In this document: one piece after another, positions 35,587-45,600 of the stretch | Layout of the letters: the number at the start of each line of letters is the position of its first letter | Numbering within the stretch: position 1 is the first letter of the stretch | From: Lachnospiraceae bacterium | Lineage (GTDB): Bacteria > Bacillota > Clostridia > Lachnospirales > Lachnospiraceae | Assembly (NCBI GenBank): GCA_017938315.1 | Contig: JAGBBV010000020.1 | Span: forward strand, 186,001 to 250,000 | Reading direction: 5' to 3' | DNA length: 64,000 bases | Program-made: the position numbers and the translations under genes | The notes under the pieces: generated by a model | What the model was told of the DNA's origin: nothing | Databases searched by the model: none | The model's input: the letters and a program-made list of their open reading frames with translations, nothing else

Positions 35587-36792
35587 TGAAAGATTATCAA
35601 ATGTATCTCTGATTGCTTTAATAAATCCTTCACTGTTAAGCACGGTTACGTTCTCAAGAGAGGTAATCAGTGCAAGGTCTTTTGTCATCTTACCTTCCTC
35701 AATGGTCTGCAGGGTTGCTTTTTCCAATTTGTCTGCAAAATCCATCAATTCCTTATTTCCATCCAATTCCCCACGCTTACGCAGTGCTCCTGTCCATGCA
35801 AAAATGGTTGCAACAGAGTTAGTTGATGTTTCTTCTCCTTTTAAATGCTTGTAATAATGTCTCTGCACGGTTCCGTGTGCTGCTTCATACTCAAATACAC
35901 CTGTAGGAGAAACAAGTACGGAAGTCATCATTGCAAGTGAACCAAAGGCTGAGGAAACCATGTCGCTCATTACATCACCATCATAGTTCTTACATGCCCA
36001 AATAAATCCGCCTTCTGCTTTCATTACACGGGCAACGGCATCGTCAATCAGTGTATAGAAATACTCAATGCCTGCAGCTTCAAATTTTTCTTTATATTCT
36101 GTATCATAGATTTCCTGGAAAATATCCTTGAAATTATGGTCATATTTCTTGGAAATCGTATCTTTTGTGGCAAACCATAAATCCTGTTTTGTATCAAGGG
36201 CATAATTGAAACATGCCTTTGCAAAGCTGGTAATGGACTTGTCTGTATTATGTATTCCCTGAATAATACCGCTTCCTGTGAAATTATGGATTAATTCCCT
36301 GGTCTGTGTTCCGTCTTCTGCTGTAAATACAAGTTCTGCTTTTCCGGCTCCCGGTACCTTGATTTCTGTATTTTTATATACGTCACCATACGCATGACGG
36401 GCAAGAGTAATGGGCTTCTTCCAATTTTTTACGCAAGGTTCTATCCCTTTTACAATAATAGGAGCCCTAAATACGGTTCCGTCAAGTGCTGCACGGATTG
36501 TTCCATTGGGACTCTTCCACATTTCTTTCAGGTTATACTCTGTCATTCTTGCGGCATTCGGTGTAATGGTTGCACACTTCACTGCAACCCCATATTTCTT
36601 TGTCGCTTCTGCACTGTCGATAGTAACCTGATCATTGGTTTCATTACGATATTCAAGACCAAGGTCATAATATTCTGTCTTTAAATCGATATACGGCAGT
36701 AATAACTCATCTTTAATCATTTTCCAGAGAATTCTGGTCATTTCGTCTCCATCCATTTCAACAAGGGGAGTTGTCATCTTAATCTTTTCCAC
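35584..36792 (-). CDS. icd: NADP-dependent isocitrate dehydrogenase
   Basis: This 402-residue enzyme oxidatively decarboxylates isocitrate to 2-oxoglutarate. Motifs include [33 protein letters not shown], the metal-binding [23 protein letters not shown] and [14 protein letters not shown], typical of the eukaryote-like subfamily II IDH. The start is a GTG at 36792 after an AAGGAA site. It begins 18 bases after the GntR-type regulator gene and belongs with Re-citrate synthase upstream, so the operon makes 2-oxoglutarate and hence glutamate. Aconitase is not in this window. Confidence 0.96.
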   Translation of the reverse strand: MEKIKMTTPLVEMDGDEMTRILWKMIKDELLLPYIDLKTEYYDLGLEYRNETNDQVTIDSAEATKKYGVAVKCATITPNAARMTEYNLKEMWKSPNGTIRAALDGTVFRAPIIVKGIEPCVKNWKKPITLARHAYGDVYKNTEIKVPGAGKAELVFTAEDGTQTRELIHNFTGSGIIQGIHNTDKSITSFAKACFNYALDTKQDLWFATKDTISKKYDHNFKDIFQEIYDTEYKEKFEAAGIEYFYTLIDDAVARVMKAEGGFIWACKNYDGDVMSDMVSSAFGSLAMMTSVLVSPTGVFEYEAAHGTVQRHYYKHLKGEETSTNSVATIFAWTGALRKRGELDGNKELMDFADKLEKATLQTIEEGKMTKDLALITSLENVTVLNSEGFIKAIRDTFDNLS

Positions 36793-36810
36793 GGTAACTT
36801 ATTCCTTTCA

Positions 36811-37494
36811 TTATTTATAGATATCGTATAATCCGTTCTTTACAATGTTATCAAAGGCATTGTTCATATGCATATTTGCAAGTCTTTCCGCTTCGTCCGG
36901 ATTCTTTGCTTTAATCGCTTCCATAATCAGTTTGTGCTCTTCGTTAGAAGCAATTCCACGCTCTTTTGTGGAAAGTGTTTTTCTTCTCACACGCATAACA
37001 TATTGATGAAAGTCTTCAAGTAAGTTCTGAAGCATTTTTGAATCACATGCTTCATATAAAATATGATGGAATCTGGTATCCAGTTCTGCCATTTGTTCCA
37101 TATGTCCTTTGGCTGCATGATAACTTGCCAGGTATACATTTTCTTCCAGTTCTTCCAACTGCTCCTCTGTAATATTTTCCGTTACAAGTCTGGCACACAT
37201 TCCCTCTAAAGAAGAACGGATCATATAAATATCCTTTACATCTTTCGCTGTAATACCTGTTACATAAGCACCCTTGTTCGGCACAATCTGTATTAGCCCT
37301 TCCAGTTCAAGCTGTCTGAAGGCTTCCCTGACCGGTGTTCTGCTGACCCCCAGTTCTTCACCGATTGCTACCTCTTTTAACTCTTCATGCTCTTTATACT
37401 TTCCACTGAGAATATCCTCACGAAGCCTGTTAAAAACTCTTCCCCGCAAGGAGTACTTATCGGTCACTTCGTTTTTTACATCATAACTTTTCAT
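36811..37494 (-). CDS. GntR-family transcriptional regulator, FCD (FadR) type
   Basis: This 227-residue regulator has an N-terminal winged helix (residues 15-80, with LREDILSGKYKEHEELKEVAIGEELGVSRTPVREAFRQLELEGLI) and an all-helical FCD ligand domain (residues 90-220) with the metal-binding pattern D..H (ELDTRFHHILYEACDS) and later histidines near EAIKAKNPDEAERLANMHM. FCD regulators usually sense small organic acids through a bound metal. The gene lies between Re-citrate synthase and icd in one operon, so citrate, isocitrate or 2-oxoglutarate is a sensible ligand guess. A palindrome in the operon promoter is its likely operator. Confidence 0.92.
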   Translation of the reverse strand: MKSYDVKNEVTDKYSLRGRVFNRLREDILSGKYKEHEELKEVAIGEELGVSRTPVREAFRQLELEGLIQIVPNKGAYVTGITAKDVKDIYMIRSSLEGMCARLVTENITEEQLEELEENVYLASYHAAKGHMEQMAELDTRFHHILYEACDSKMLQNLLEDFHQYVMRVRRKTLSTKERGIASNEEHKLIMEAIKAKNPDEAERLANMHMNNAFDNIVKNGLYDIYK

Positions 37495-37536
37495 GATTCG
37501 CTTGCCGACCCTTTCTTTAAAAACGCCGTTTATTTC

Positions 37537-38949
37537 TTATCCGATGGTTGTATTTAATATTTTACAAGCAATGGCAATCTGCTCAATCAACTCCGCATCT
37601 GTAATTACAGTTACACGCCCTTCTTCGTACTGTTTGTCAACCCACTTCTTTACTTCTGCAACAACAGGACTGGTCTTATCTAACTGTCTTTCATCCTTCA
37701 AACGGAAATAAGTATTAATCCAGTGTGCAATACCTGCAAGTCCGGATGTATTGCTTACTGCACAAAGAACAGGTCTGTTTAAGAATTTTTCTGTATCAAA
37801 AATATTGTAGATTTCTTCATTTTTTAGCAATCCGTCTGCATGAATACCTGCTCTTGTCACATTGAAATTCTTGCCTACAAAAGGTGTTCTGTCGGGAATA
37901 TGATAACCGATTTCTTTCTCATAATATTCTGCCAACTCTGTAATTACAGTAGTATCCATACCGTTCAAATCACCTTTTAACTGGGCATATTCAAATACCA
38001 TAGCCTCAAGAGGTGTATTACCCGTTCTCTCACCAATACCGAATAAGGAAGTATTGATACCGGAGCATCCATACAGCCACGCTGTTGTAGAGTTAACAAC
38101 TGCTTTATAGAAATCATTATGTCCATGCCATTCAATGAGTTCATGGGGTACACCGGCATGGGTATGAAGTGCATAGATAATACCCTGGACACTTCTGGGG
38201 ATAACCGCACCGGGATAATTTACACCATATCCCATGGTATCACAAGCTCTGACTTTAATCGGAATCTTATATTCATCCATCAATTTCATCAGTTCAAGAC
38301 AGAAAGGAACTACATAGCCGTAAATATCAGCTCTTGTAATATCTTCCAAGTGACATCTTACACTGATACCTTCATTTAAGCATTCTTTTACAACACTTAA
38401 ATAATGCTCCATAGCCTGTCTTCTTGTCATCTTAAGTTTCAGGAAAATATGATAATCGGAACAACTTACCAAAATACCGGTTTCCTTCATTCCGATTTCT
38501 TTTACCAGTTTAAAATCTTCTTTGCTTGCACGGATCCAACTGGTTACCTCAGGGAACTTATATCCTCTTTCCATACATTTATAAACAGCATCTCTGTCTT
38601 TCTTACTGTAAAGGAAAAATTCACTGGCACGGATCATGCCATTTGGTCCGCCAAGTCTATGAAGATAATCATAAATCTTTACAATCTGCTCTGTGGTATA
38701 AGGTGCTCTTGACTGCTGGCCATCTCTGAATGTGGTATCTGTAATCCAGATATCCTTCGGCATATTATGAGGTACAATTCTATCATTAAAAGGTATCTTC
38801 GGTACTTCCGAGTAGGGGAACATGTTTCTGAATACATTAGGTTTTTCTACGTCATCCAAAATATACATATGTTCTTCTATCTCTAAAAGATTATTTTTCG
38901 TATTCAGCGTTACCGGTCTTTCTTCAAAAATATTATTCCCTTGGCTCAT
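37537..38949 (-). CDS. Re-citrate synthase (isopropylmalate/homocitrate synthase-related)
   Basis: This 470-residue DRE-TIM metallolyase condenses an acyl-CoA with a 2-oxo acid. The ATG at 38949 has AGGAGG ten bases upstream. The catalytic barrel has ITDTTFRDGQQSRAPYTTEQIV near residue 70 and the metal-binding EWHGHNDF; GINTSLFGIGERTGNTPLEAM follows. The 60-residue N-terminal extension and the motif MERGYKFPEVTSWIRASKEDF set it apart from LeuA and NifV and match proteins of the Clostridium kluyveri Re-citrate synthase type, as I recall them. Location with icd in one operon supports citrate formation from oxaloacetate and acetyl-CoA. No Si-type citrate synthase gene is seen. LeuA or homocitrate synthase annotation is the alternative. 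Confidence 0.8.
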   Translation of the reverse strand: MSQGNNIFEERPVTLNTKNNLLEIEEHMYILDDVEKPNVFRNMFPYSEVPKIPFNDRIVPHNMPKDIWITDTTFRDGQQSRAPYTTEQIVKIYDYLHRLGGPNGMIRASEFFLYSKKDRDAVYKCMERGYKFPEVTSWIRASKEDFKLVKEIGMKETGILVSCSDYHIFLKLKMTRRQAMEHYLSVVKECLNEGISVRCHLEDITRADIYGYVVPFCLELMKLMDEYKIPIKVRACDTMGYGVNYPGAVIPRSVQGIIYALHTHAGVPHELIEWHGHNDFYKAVVNSTTAWLYGCSGINTSLFGIGERTGNTPLEAMVFEYAQLKGDLNGMDTTVITELAEYYEKEIGYHIPDRTPFVGKNFNVTRAGIHADGLLKNEEIYNIFDTEKFLNRPVLCAVSNTSGLAGIAHWINTYFRLKDERQLDKTSPVVAEVKKWVDKQYEEGRVTVITDAELIEQIAIACKILNTTIG

Positions 38950-38989
38950 CTTATAGTCCTCCTGTATTTTCAAATCGTCTTTCTGTATA

Positions 38990-39001
38990 ATTGTATACAA
39001 T
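38990..39001 (-). promoter_or_regulatory. ATTGTATACAAT palindrome, candidate GntR/FCD operator
   Basis: A perfect 12-bp palindrome overlapping the -10 box of the Re-citrate synthase promoter. Its TTGTATACAA core resembles operators described for FadR/FCD-type GntR regulators, and a regulator of that family is encoded in the operon, suggesting autoregulated repression. Confidence 0.6.
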
Positions 39002-39018
39002 CATCCATATTATGTCAA
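38990..39018 (-). promoter_or_regulatory. Sigma-A promoter of the Re-citrate synthase-gntR-icd operon
   Basis: On the minus strand a perfect TTGACA (39013-39018), 17-base spacer and TACAAT (38990-38995). The -35 box lies within the last codons of the upstream peptidase gene (stop at 39010). Confidence 0.75.
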
Positions 39019-39921
39019 TAAGGAATTTACCTGCAACATACCAAACCCCTGTTTATTCCAAGGTTCTTTTAAATCTTTTGCCGTATATTGCAGTTTTCTC
39101 TTTACCTGTTCATTCGTGAACCATGGATATTTTTGTAGCAGAAGTGCTACCGCTCCCGATACTATGGGAGTTGCCATTGAAGTGCCGCTTTTTGTCACAT
39201 AAGGATTTTTATAGTCTTTTCCGCTTTTTTTGACAAATGCATTGCAGGAAATAATATCAGTTCCCGGTGCTACAATATCCGGTTTTTTCATTTCGTATAA
39301 ACTGGGACCTCTTCCCGAGTAATTTTCACACAAATTTTTCTTATTTCCAAAATATCCACCCTCATGGCATCCTACTGTTATTACCTTTTTCTGCGCTCCG
39401 ATAGGGGATAGACTCATGGGCTTCGGTCCCGAATTTCCTGCCGCGCAAACAACAACCAGTCCGCTATTCCAAGCCTCGTCCACTTTGGCAAGTAATCTTC
39501 TCATTCTCTGAGGGTCACTACACTCTCCCATACCGATGGAAATATTTAATATCCGGATGTTATAAACTGCTCTGTTTTCCAGTACCCAGTTAATTCCGTC
39601 TATCATATTTTCAATCATGCCGTCACCCTTGTTATCAAGTACTTTGCCAACAACAAGGGTACCATATGGATTGATTCCGGCATATTTTCCATCGGAAACT
39701 TTTCCGCTTCCGCACATACAGCCTGCAACATGTGTTCCATGTCCGCTGTCATCATAAATATCTGTCTTTTTATTTACAAAATCTCTAAATGCAATAATTC
39801 TATTATCAAAATCGGGATGCTTTGCTATTCCTGTATCCAGCATCGCAATTGTCACTGCTTCTTTTTCGCAAGACTTTACAATTTCTTTCGTACAGCCCAC
39901 TTGATTTCTGACACGAAGCAT
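39010..39921 (-). CDS. S8 family (subtilisin-like) serine peptidase, apparently intracellular
   Basis: This 303-residue protease has the complete triad: Asp in IAMLDTGIAKHPDF, His in DDSGHGTHVAGCMCGSG and Ser in TKSGTSMATPIVSGAVALLL, with the oxyanion Asn in VCAAGNSGPKP. There is no signal peptide and no long propeptide: the catalytic domain starts about 25 residues in, as in intracellular subtilisins. The GGGAG ribosome binding site sits in the 3' arm of a hairpin immediately after the BspA-like gene's terminator region. It is transcribed toward the Re-citrate synthase promoter and away from, but downstream of nothing obvious; its minus-strand upstream neighbour is the 898-residue surface protein. 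Confidence 0.9.
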   Translation of the reverse strand: MLRVRNQVGCTKEIVKSCEKEAVTIAMLDTGIAKHPDFDNRIIAFRDFVNKKTDIYDDSGHGTHVAGCMCGSGKVSDGKYAGINPYGTLVVGKVLDNKGDGMIENMIDGINWVLENRAVYNIRILNISIGMGECSDPQRMRRLLAKVDEAWNSGLVVVCAAGNSGPKPMSLSPIGAQKKVITVGCHEGGYFGNKKNLCENYSGRGPSLYEMKKPDIVAPGTDIISCNAFVKKSGKDYKNPYVTKSGTSMATPIVSGAVALLLQKYPWFTNEQVKRKLQYTAKDLKEPWNKQGFGMLQVNSLLT

Positions 39922-39966
39922 AAAACACTCCCGGCTTTTTGATTATCATATGCCAAGGAGTGTTTT
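39922..39966 (-). terminator. Hairpin at the end of the bspA-like operon that also contains the peptidase RBS
   Basis: Arms AAAACACTCC / GGAGTGTTTT (39922-39931 with 39957-39966) pair perfectly over 10 bp around a 25-base loop. On the minus strand the 3' arm reads GGAGTGTTTT and is directly followed by the ATG of the S8 peptidase. The run of four T supports a terminator, but the same GGGAGTG is the only ribosome binding site for the peptidase, so the structure could also gate its translation. Confidence 0.6.
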
Positions 39967-39975
39967 TTTGTTTCT

Positions 39976-42672
39976 CTATTTTATTTTTCTGTTATTTTTT
40001 CCCAACCCATAAAAGAACATTGCAATTGCCGCTGCAAAAAGCCCTATTGCCAGTATCCACTTGGGATGAACAAAGTCTCCGGTATCGGGTGTAATGTCTT
40101 TATTACCTGCCGTACTGATATAAACACTTCCATCGCTTAAAACCGTCTGTCTGTTTGTTCCCACATTTTTATAAATGCCATAGGGTGAAAAATGACTGGT
40201 AGTAAACTGGATATAATCTCCGTCTTCTAAGTTAACAATCTGAAATTCTACGGATTCAAGCTGTCCGTCTGCATCCAGGGTTACCATGTGCAAACCATCT
40301 GAGCTGCCTGCAGGCTTTGGCATTAAAACAGTAATGTACTGCTTACCAAGCTTTGTTATGGGAATTTCACCGCCACTTTCATACAAGGCAATGTCAAATC
40401 CATATAATGCATCCGGTCTGCCCCCACCGTATAGTTCTCCGTAGCTTTGTGCAATCCTATCAGCGGCTTCTACTGAATCTTTAATCTTTAGTACATAGGC
40501 ACCGCTATTACCCGGAAGTGTTGCCATAATATTTTCTTTGTCTGAAGAAATCACTTCACTGTCTATGGCAACTGTAACTCCATTTTGTGATTTGGCCTGC
40601 ACGCCTTTCGTTAAGTCCATTAATGTAATGCCAAAATCATCGCAAACAAGGCCCTTAAAGCCATAGGTATCTTTATCTAAAACACATCCCTCACTAAACG
40701 ATGCTGATGTGGGAACAATTGCCCGCTTACATTCTCCAAAAGCATAGGTTCTGCCTTCTGCATTTGACAATCTGCCGGACTCATCTCCCATTACAAGCTT
40801 TGGAATAACACTTCCCATAAATACTACTGTATCTGTACCGCCCTCAACATCATACGCCGCAAGACCGATTTCCTGCATGGATGCTGGAATCACTACTTGC
40901 GACAACGGGCATCCCTGAAATGCCCTATCCTCTACTCTTGCCAGATAATTACCGCCATTTATCGTCTTTAAATTCTTACATCCGCAAAAAGCTGCTTCTC
41001 CGATTACAGTAACAGAATCCGGTATATTTACGGCTGTAATTCCCATATGGTCCTTAAATACTTCCGCTCCAATTTGTTTCACACCTTCGGGAATCGTAAC
41101 CACACTGTCTGAACCACTGTACGCAAGCAGAATGCCATCGCCCACGATTACAAAGGTATTGCTCTGTAACTGGCGTGTAAGCCATGGTGTATTGTTGAAA
41201 GCATTTGCTTCTATTTTCTTCACTCCATCAGGAATTTGTACATCGGATAAAGAATCACAGTGATAAAATGCTGCATATCCGATTGTTTCAACATTTTCAG
41301 GAATAGCAACAGTATGAAGGCCGGTTCTTGCAAAAGCAAAATCACCTATTTCCTTAATTCCTTCTTCTATCTCATATTCTGAAAGTTCCTCATCCTGATA
41401 ATATGCCTGGGTGGCAATCTTATTATTTATAATCGTATATTTAGGAAAATCTTTTCCTTTTTCCGCACTTTCCGAAAGAATATTATTAATCGGACTATTC
41501 TCTGTGCTTACATTTTCTATGGCGTCACCTGTTTGAATTGTATTGGCACCATTTGCAACAGACACGCTTCCGTTATCAATGAAAACCACTGCCCTGCCTG
41601 CTACAATGCTGGATTGTCCCAGAAGTCTCTCACTGCTGTAACTTCCCGTAACAGTATTGGGGGATATGGGCATTTGTGTAGGTTCAGGGTTGTCTTCTTT
41701 TTCATCATTATCTTCTTTGGAATCTTCTGTTGCATCTGCATTGACAGAAGAAATCACCTCTGAAGCAAGCACATCCTGGTATTCCACATCTTCTACTTCA
41801 GATGCCCTTCTGGATGCTGCAAATTCTGCCGCATACGTTCCCGGTGTTGCTTCAAACTCTACCTGTGAACAGCCGTCAAAAGCAGTATCATGAATCATGG
41901 TAATAGAATCAGGTAGATTTACCTTCTGTAGATTTACGCAATCCTCAAAAGCTTTTACTTCTATGGTGTGTACAGCTAGTGGAATTGTCACTTCTTTTAA
42001 TTTCATACAATTAGAAAACGCATATGCTGATATATTTTTAAGTGCACTGTCAATCTTCACATGCTCAAGATAGGGATTTCCCCAAAAAGCATATGCCGTA
42101 ATCTCTTCCACTGTAGCCGGAAGATTGAAAACAGGTTTCTCATAATTCGGCAAAAGCGCATAAATAACGGTTTGTTCATCATCGTAAAGAACGCCGTCAC
42201 TGTACATCAGATGGGTATTGTCTTTTGATACAGTAAGTTGCGAAAGATTACTATCACCGGCAAACACACCGTTTCCTATATTCTTTACTTTTGCGCCAAG
42301 AGATACATTATGTAACGCAGGATTATTGCTAAATGCCGCTGTTTCAATATCCGTAACCGTATCACCCACTTCAATGGTCCGTAAATTATCACACTGTGCA
42401 AAAGCACGATATCCGATTATTTCCACATCACCGCCTATGGTGACCTTAATCAGGTTATCGTTTCCTGAAAAAGCATCTTCTCCAATTTCTTTAATACCAT
42501 CAGGAATAGACACGACTTCTGCCGTGCCTGCATATTTTAATAATTTAGTTCCGTCCATTTGAAAATCAGATGTAGCGCTGACTGCTTCTACATCTGATAC
42601 AGGTACCTGAGTGACTGCTACTGCCGCAGCAAGCAGCAGCGCACTCAAGCACTTGGCTATTCTTTTATTCAT
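39976..42672 (-). CDS. BspA-type leucine-rich-repeat surface protein with PxTG sorting signal
   Basis: This 898-residue secreted protein has a signal peptide (residues 1-31, MNKRIAKCLSALLLAAAVAVTQ), two blocks of LRR_5/BspA repeats (residues about 35-285 and 430-600, with units such as IPDGIKEIGEDAFSGNDNLI), a linker rich in Ser/Asp, and a non-repeat region that includes SHFSPYGIY near residue 840. The C-terminus TPDTGDFVHPKW, a hydrophobic helix (ILAIGLFAAAIAMFFYGLG) and the basic tail KNNRKIK form a sortase signal of the PxTG type. BspA-like proteins often mediate adhesion. It follows the larger paralogue by 8 bases and shares its sortase. Confidence 0.9.
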   Translation of the reverse strand: MNKRIAKCLSALLLAAAVAVTQVPVSDVEAVSATSDFQMDGTKLLKYAGTAEVVSIPDGIKEIGEDAFSGNDNLIKVTIGGDVEIIGYRAFAQCDNLRTIEVGDTVTDIETAAFSNNPALHNVSLGAKVKNIGNGVFAGDSNLSQLTVSKDNTHLMYSDGVLYDDEQTVIYALLPNYEKPVFNLPATVEEITAYAFWGNPYLEHVKIDSALKNISAYAFSNCMKLKEVTIPLAVHTIEVKAFEDCVNLQKVNLPDSITMIHDTAFDGCSQVEFEATPGTYAAEFAASRRASEVEDVEYQDVLASEVISSVNADATEDSKEDNDEKEDNPEPTQMPISPNTVTGSYSSERLLGQSSIVAGRAVVFIDNGSVSVANGANTIQTGDAIENVSTENSPINNILSESAEKGKDFPKYTIINNKIATQAYYQDEELSEYEIEEGIKEIGDFAFARTGLHTVAIPENVETIGYAAFYHCDSLSDVQIPDGVKKIEANAFNNTPWLTRQLQSNTFVIVGDGILLAYSGSDSVVTIPEGVKQIGAEVFKDHMGITAVNIPDSVTVIGEAAFCGCKNLKTINGGNYLARVEDRAFQGCPLSQVVIPASMQEIGLAAYDVEGGTDTVVFMGSVIPKLVMGDESGRLSNAEGRTYAFGECKRAIVPTSASFSEGCVLDKDTYGFKGLVCDDFGITLMDLTKGVQAKSQNGVTVAIDSEVISSDKENIMATLPGNSGAYVLKIKDSVEAADRIAQSYGELYGGGRPDALYGFDIALYESGGEIPITKLGKQYITVLMPKPAGSSDGLHMVTLDADGQLESVEFQIVNLEDGDYIQFTTSHFSPYGIYKNVGTNRQTVLSDGSVYISTAGNKDITPDTGDFVHPKWILAIGLFAAAIAMFFYGLGKNNRKIK

Positions 42673-42680
42673 AGGGTCTC

Positions 42681-45600
42681 CTATGCTGTTTTAGCAGGTA
42701 TACCTGCTTTATCCCGTTTAAAGAACAGAATCAGTGAAATACAAGCCATACCGACAGATAAGAACCACTTTGGATGAATGGGATCTCCTGTCTTAGGCGT
42801 GGTATCAATTGTTGCCGCAGTAAGGTTTGCCGTATCCACATAAATTACATAAGGTGAGAAATGGGATGCCGTGAAGTTCACGCAAGGCACACCGTCAACT
42901 GTTGTAAATCTGGTGTTCAAGTCTTCCAGCACACCGCCGGATACAGCTGCCACCTTATTATTACCCGCATACTGGATGAAATCATCCGGAATAGGCAAAG
43001 TAATATTTACGGAAATACCTGATGTATCAGCAATCTTAGTTCTTCCTGTGGAATCATATAAGCTGATGTCAACAGGCCAATACTTAATTCTGCTGATATC
43101 ACCATATCTGGTCTGAAGAGCAGTTACCACTGCATTTGTGGCATTCTGGTCTTCCGTTACTTTTACAACAAAGTTATCAGTTGCACCGCTTACGGTAGCT
43201 CCTGCCAGTCCTGTATTAGAAATACCGGGCTTGGTAATCTGTACAGAAGAGCCATTATGATTGGTGCTTCCCGAACTGGTACTGCCACCACCGCTTGTTC
43301 CTGTGTTTGACGAACCGCCTGCTGTACTGCTTCCGCCAACCTTATAGGTGGCTGTAACTGCCACATTGGTAGCCGGCATGGTAAAGGTTGTAGAGGATGC
43401 TAAGTTATTCGCAAATCCCACACCCGCAGTAGAGGTCGTCCACTTATCAAAGCTTTGTCCCTCTCCTCTAAAGTACGCATTAATTGCTACGATATCGCCT
43501 GCAGCATAGCTTCCGCTTCCGCTACCACCGGATACGGATACTGTGTATTTCTTAACGGAAGGTGTCGGTGATGCTTTTGCATCTTTATCGTCATCATCGT
43601 CGTCTTCCTCGCCATCTTTGTCTTTATCCTTAGAGGCATCATATTTTTCATAACTTGCAACAATATTTAAGTCTTTTTCTACATTAGAGAATGTAGCCGG
43701 TACCCAGCCTACAAACTTATAGCCTTCTCTTGTAGGTGATTTGGGCTCTACAGCGGACTCTCCATGGTTCACTGATTGCTGACTCAATATGGTGGTTCCA
43801 TTATAATCATAGAAGGTAACTGTATGTCTGCTGGAATCACCGGAATTATCAATGTACATAGCCACAATGACTCTGTCTTCTGTCACATTATTCCAGTCCA
43901 TAGACCATTTATCGAAGGTATATCCTTCCCTGACAGGGTCAGCCGGGACTGTTGCACTTCTGCCTTCTTCAACAAACTGTATCTCGCCAATTAGTGAACC
44001 GTCATAGTCTCTAAACTCAACCTTGTATGTATTAGCACCGAACACAGGATATACATCCGTATCTCTGGAAATATTGGTGTAATCTGTCCATCTGGTAAAC
44101 GGATGTCCTTCATGAGAAGGTGTTGTGGTAGGTGGTACTGCATCTTCACCATCTTTCACTTTTACTTTATGGAATATTTCTTTTGTACTTGTATCCGGAT
44201 AATTTGGATAATCCCAGAAATAAACAGTATGTTCTAAATAAACACGTCCATATTCCGGATTAATATACCAATATTCCTGGGCATATCTATCAGCGGTTGT
44301 TCCTTCCACACACTCAAAAATGATTGTATGTTGCCCTGTATTACCGGGATCCTTTTCCCTATCGCTTGGCTGTGTAACCCAATCACCATACATAAATGCA
44401 TCCTGTGCAATATAGGATTGTGTACCCGGGATTGTAATCAATCTAACCTTACTATCTGAAAAGGCATCTGACTCAATCGACTTTACTGAATCCGGCAATA
44501 TAACTGAATTCAAAGTATCAGTCTCTGCGAAACAACCTTCCGGTACCACGCTTATTGATGTGGTAGATAAATCAATTTTTCCTATTTCATCACAATCTGC
44601 AAATGCTTCTTCTTTTAAAGATGTTACATTTACAAGTTCTTCAGGTCCAACAGAGAAGGATCCTATCTGCTTTCCTCTGCTTTCCAAACACTCTACTATT
44701 TCTACACCGTTTCCTGTATTTCTATATAAAACACCATTGGTATATACAAAATCAGAATCAAGACAAGTAATATTTGTTAGCAACTCGCATCCTCTAAAGG
44801 GACGTCTGCCGGTATCGGTAAGGTTTGTTCCCAGTGTTACTGTCTGGAGCTGCATTGTTTTCGGATTACCTGATGAAGGTGTAAAATTTGCATCATCATC
44901 CAGCCCGTCAAATGCATACTCATCAATATAGGTAGCTCCTATAACAGCTGCTTCTCTTAACGATGTACAATTTTTAAATGTATACGGCTCTACCTCATTC
45001 ACACCATTTAATACAATGGTTTGGATATCCGTATCCGGTATGGATTTATTTAGTGTCTCACTACCTGCTTCCGCATAGTTTTTTTCCTTATCCCAGTAGG
45101 CACTGTTATCACTATCATCTTCTCCATCTGTATCAACTACATAGCCTGAAAACAAGCCGGGTTTAATGCGATCAACACTTGCCGGAACAACAACATGTAA
45201 CGTAGAATTTACAATTGCCATTTCATTCTCGGTAGGTTGTTCCAAATGTTTCTTTTCATCGTCCGTTGCCTGATAATATTCTGTAGCTTTTAAAACCATA
45301 TTTTTATATGCCGACATATTTTCTGATGTTACATATGGTAAATTTGCAACCCACTTTTCTGCACTTGTTGTATCTTTGATCATCGCATACTTCGGATAAC
45401 CCACAAGTTGTGCTTCACCGGTTCCTGTAATAGGGTCAAAATAATACTGGACTTCCAAGTTTGTAGGCCAACCACTATGGCACTTTATCCATATTTTCTT
45501 CTGGTCTGCATTATTAATATTGCTCACACCATTCATAGCATACATAAACGGAACTGTATCATTACCGGAATTATCCATCATTGCACCTACAAATGTAAGT

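Noticed and set aside
44560..44931. Long plus-strand frames inside the large BspA-like gene and other antisense frames
   Set aside because: They are antisense shadows of genes with clear protein families, lack ribosome binding sites and have low-complexity translations.
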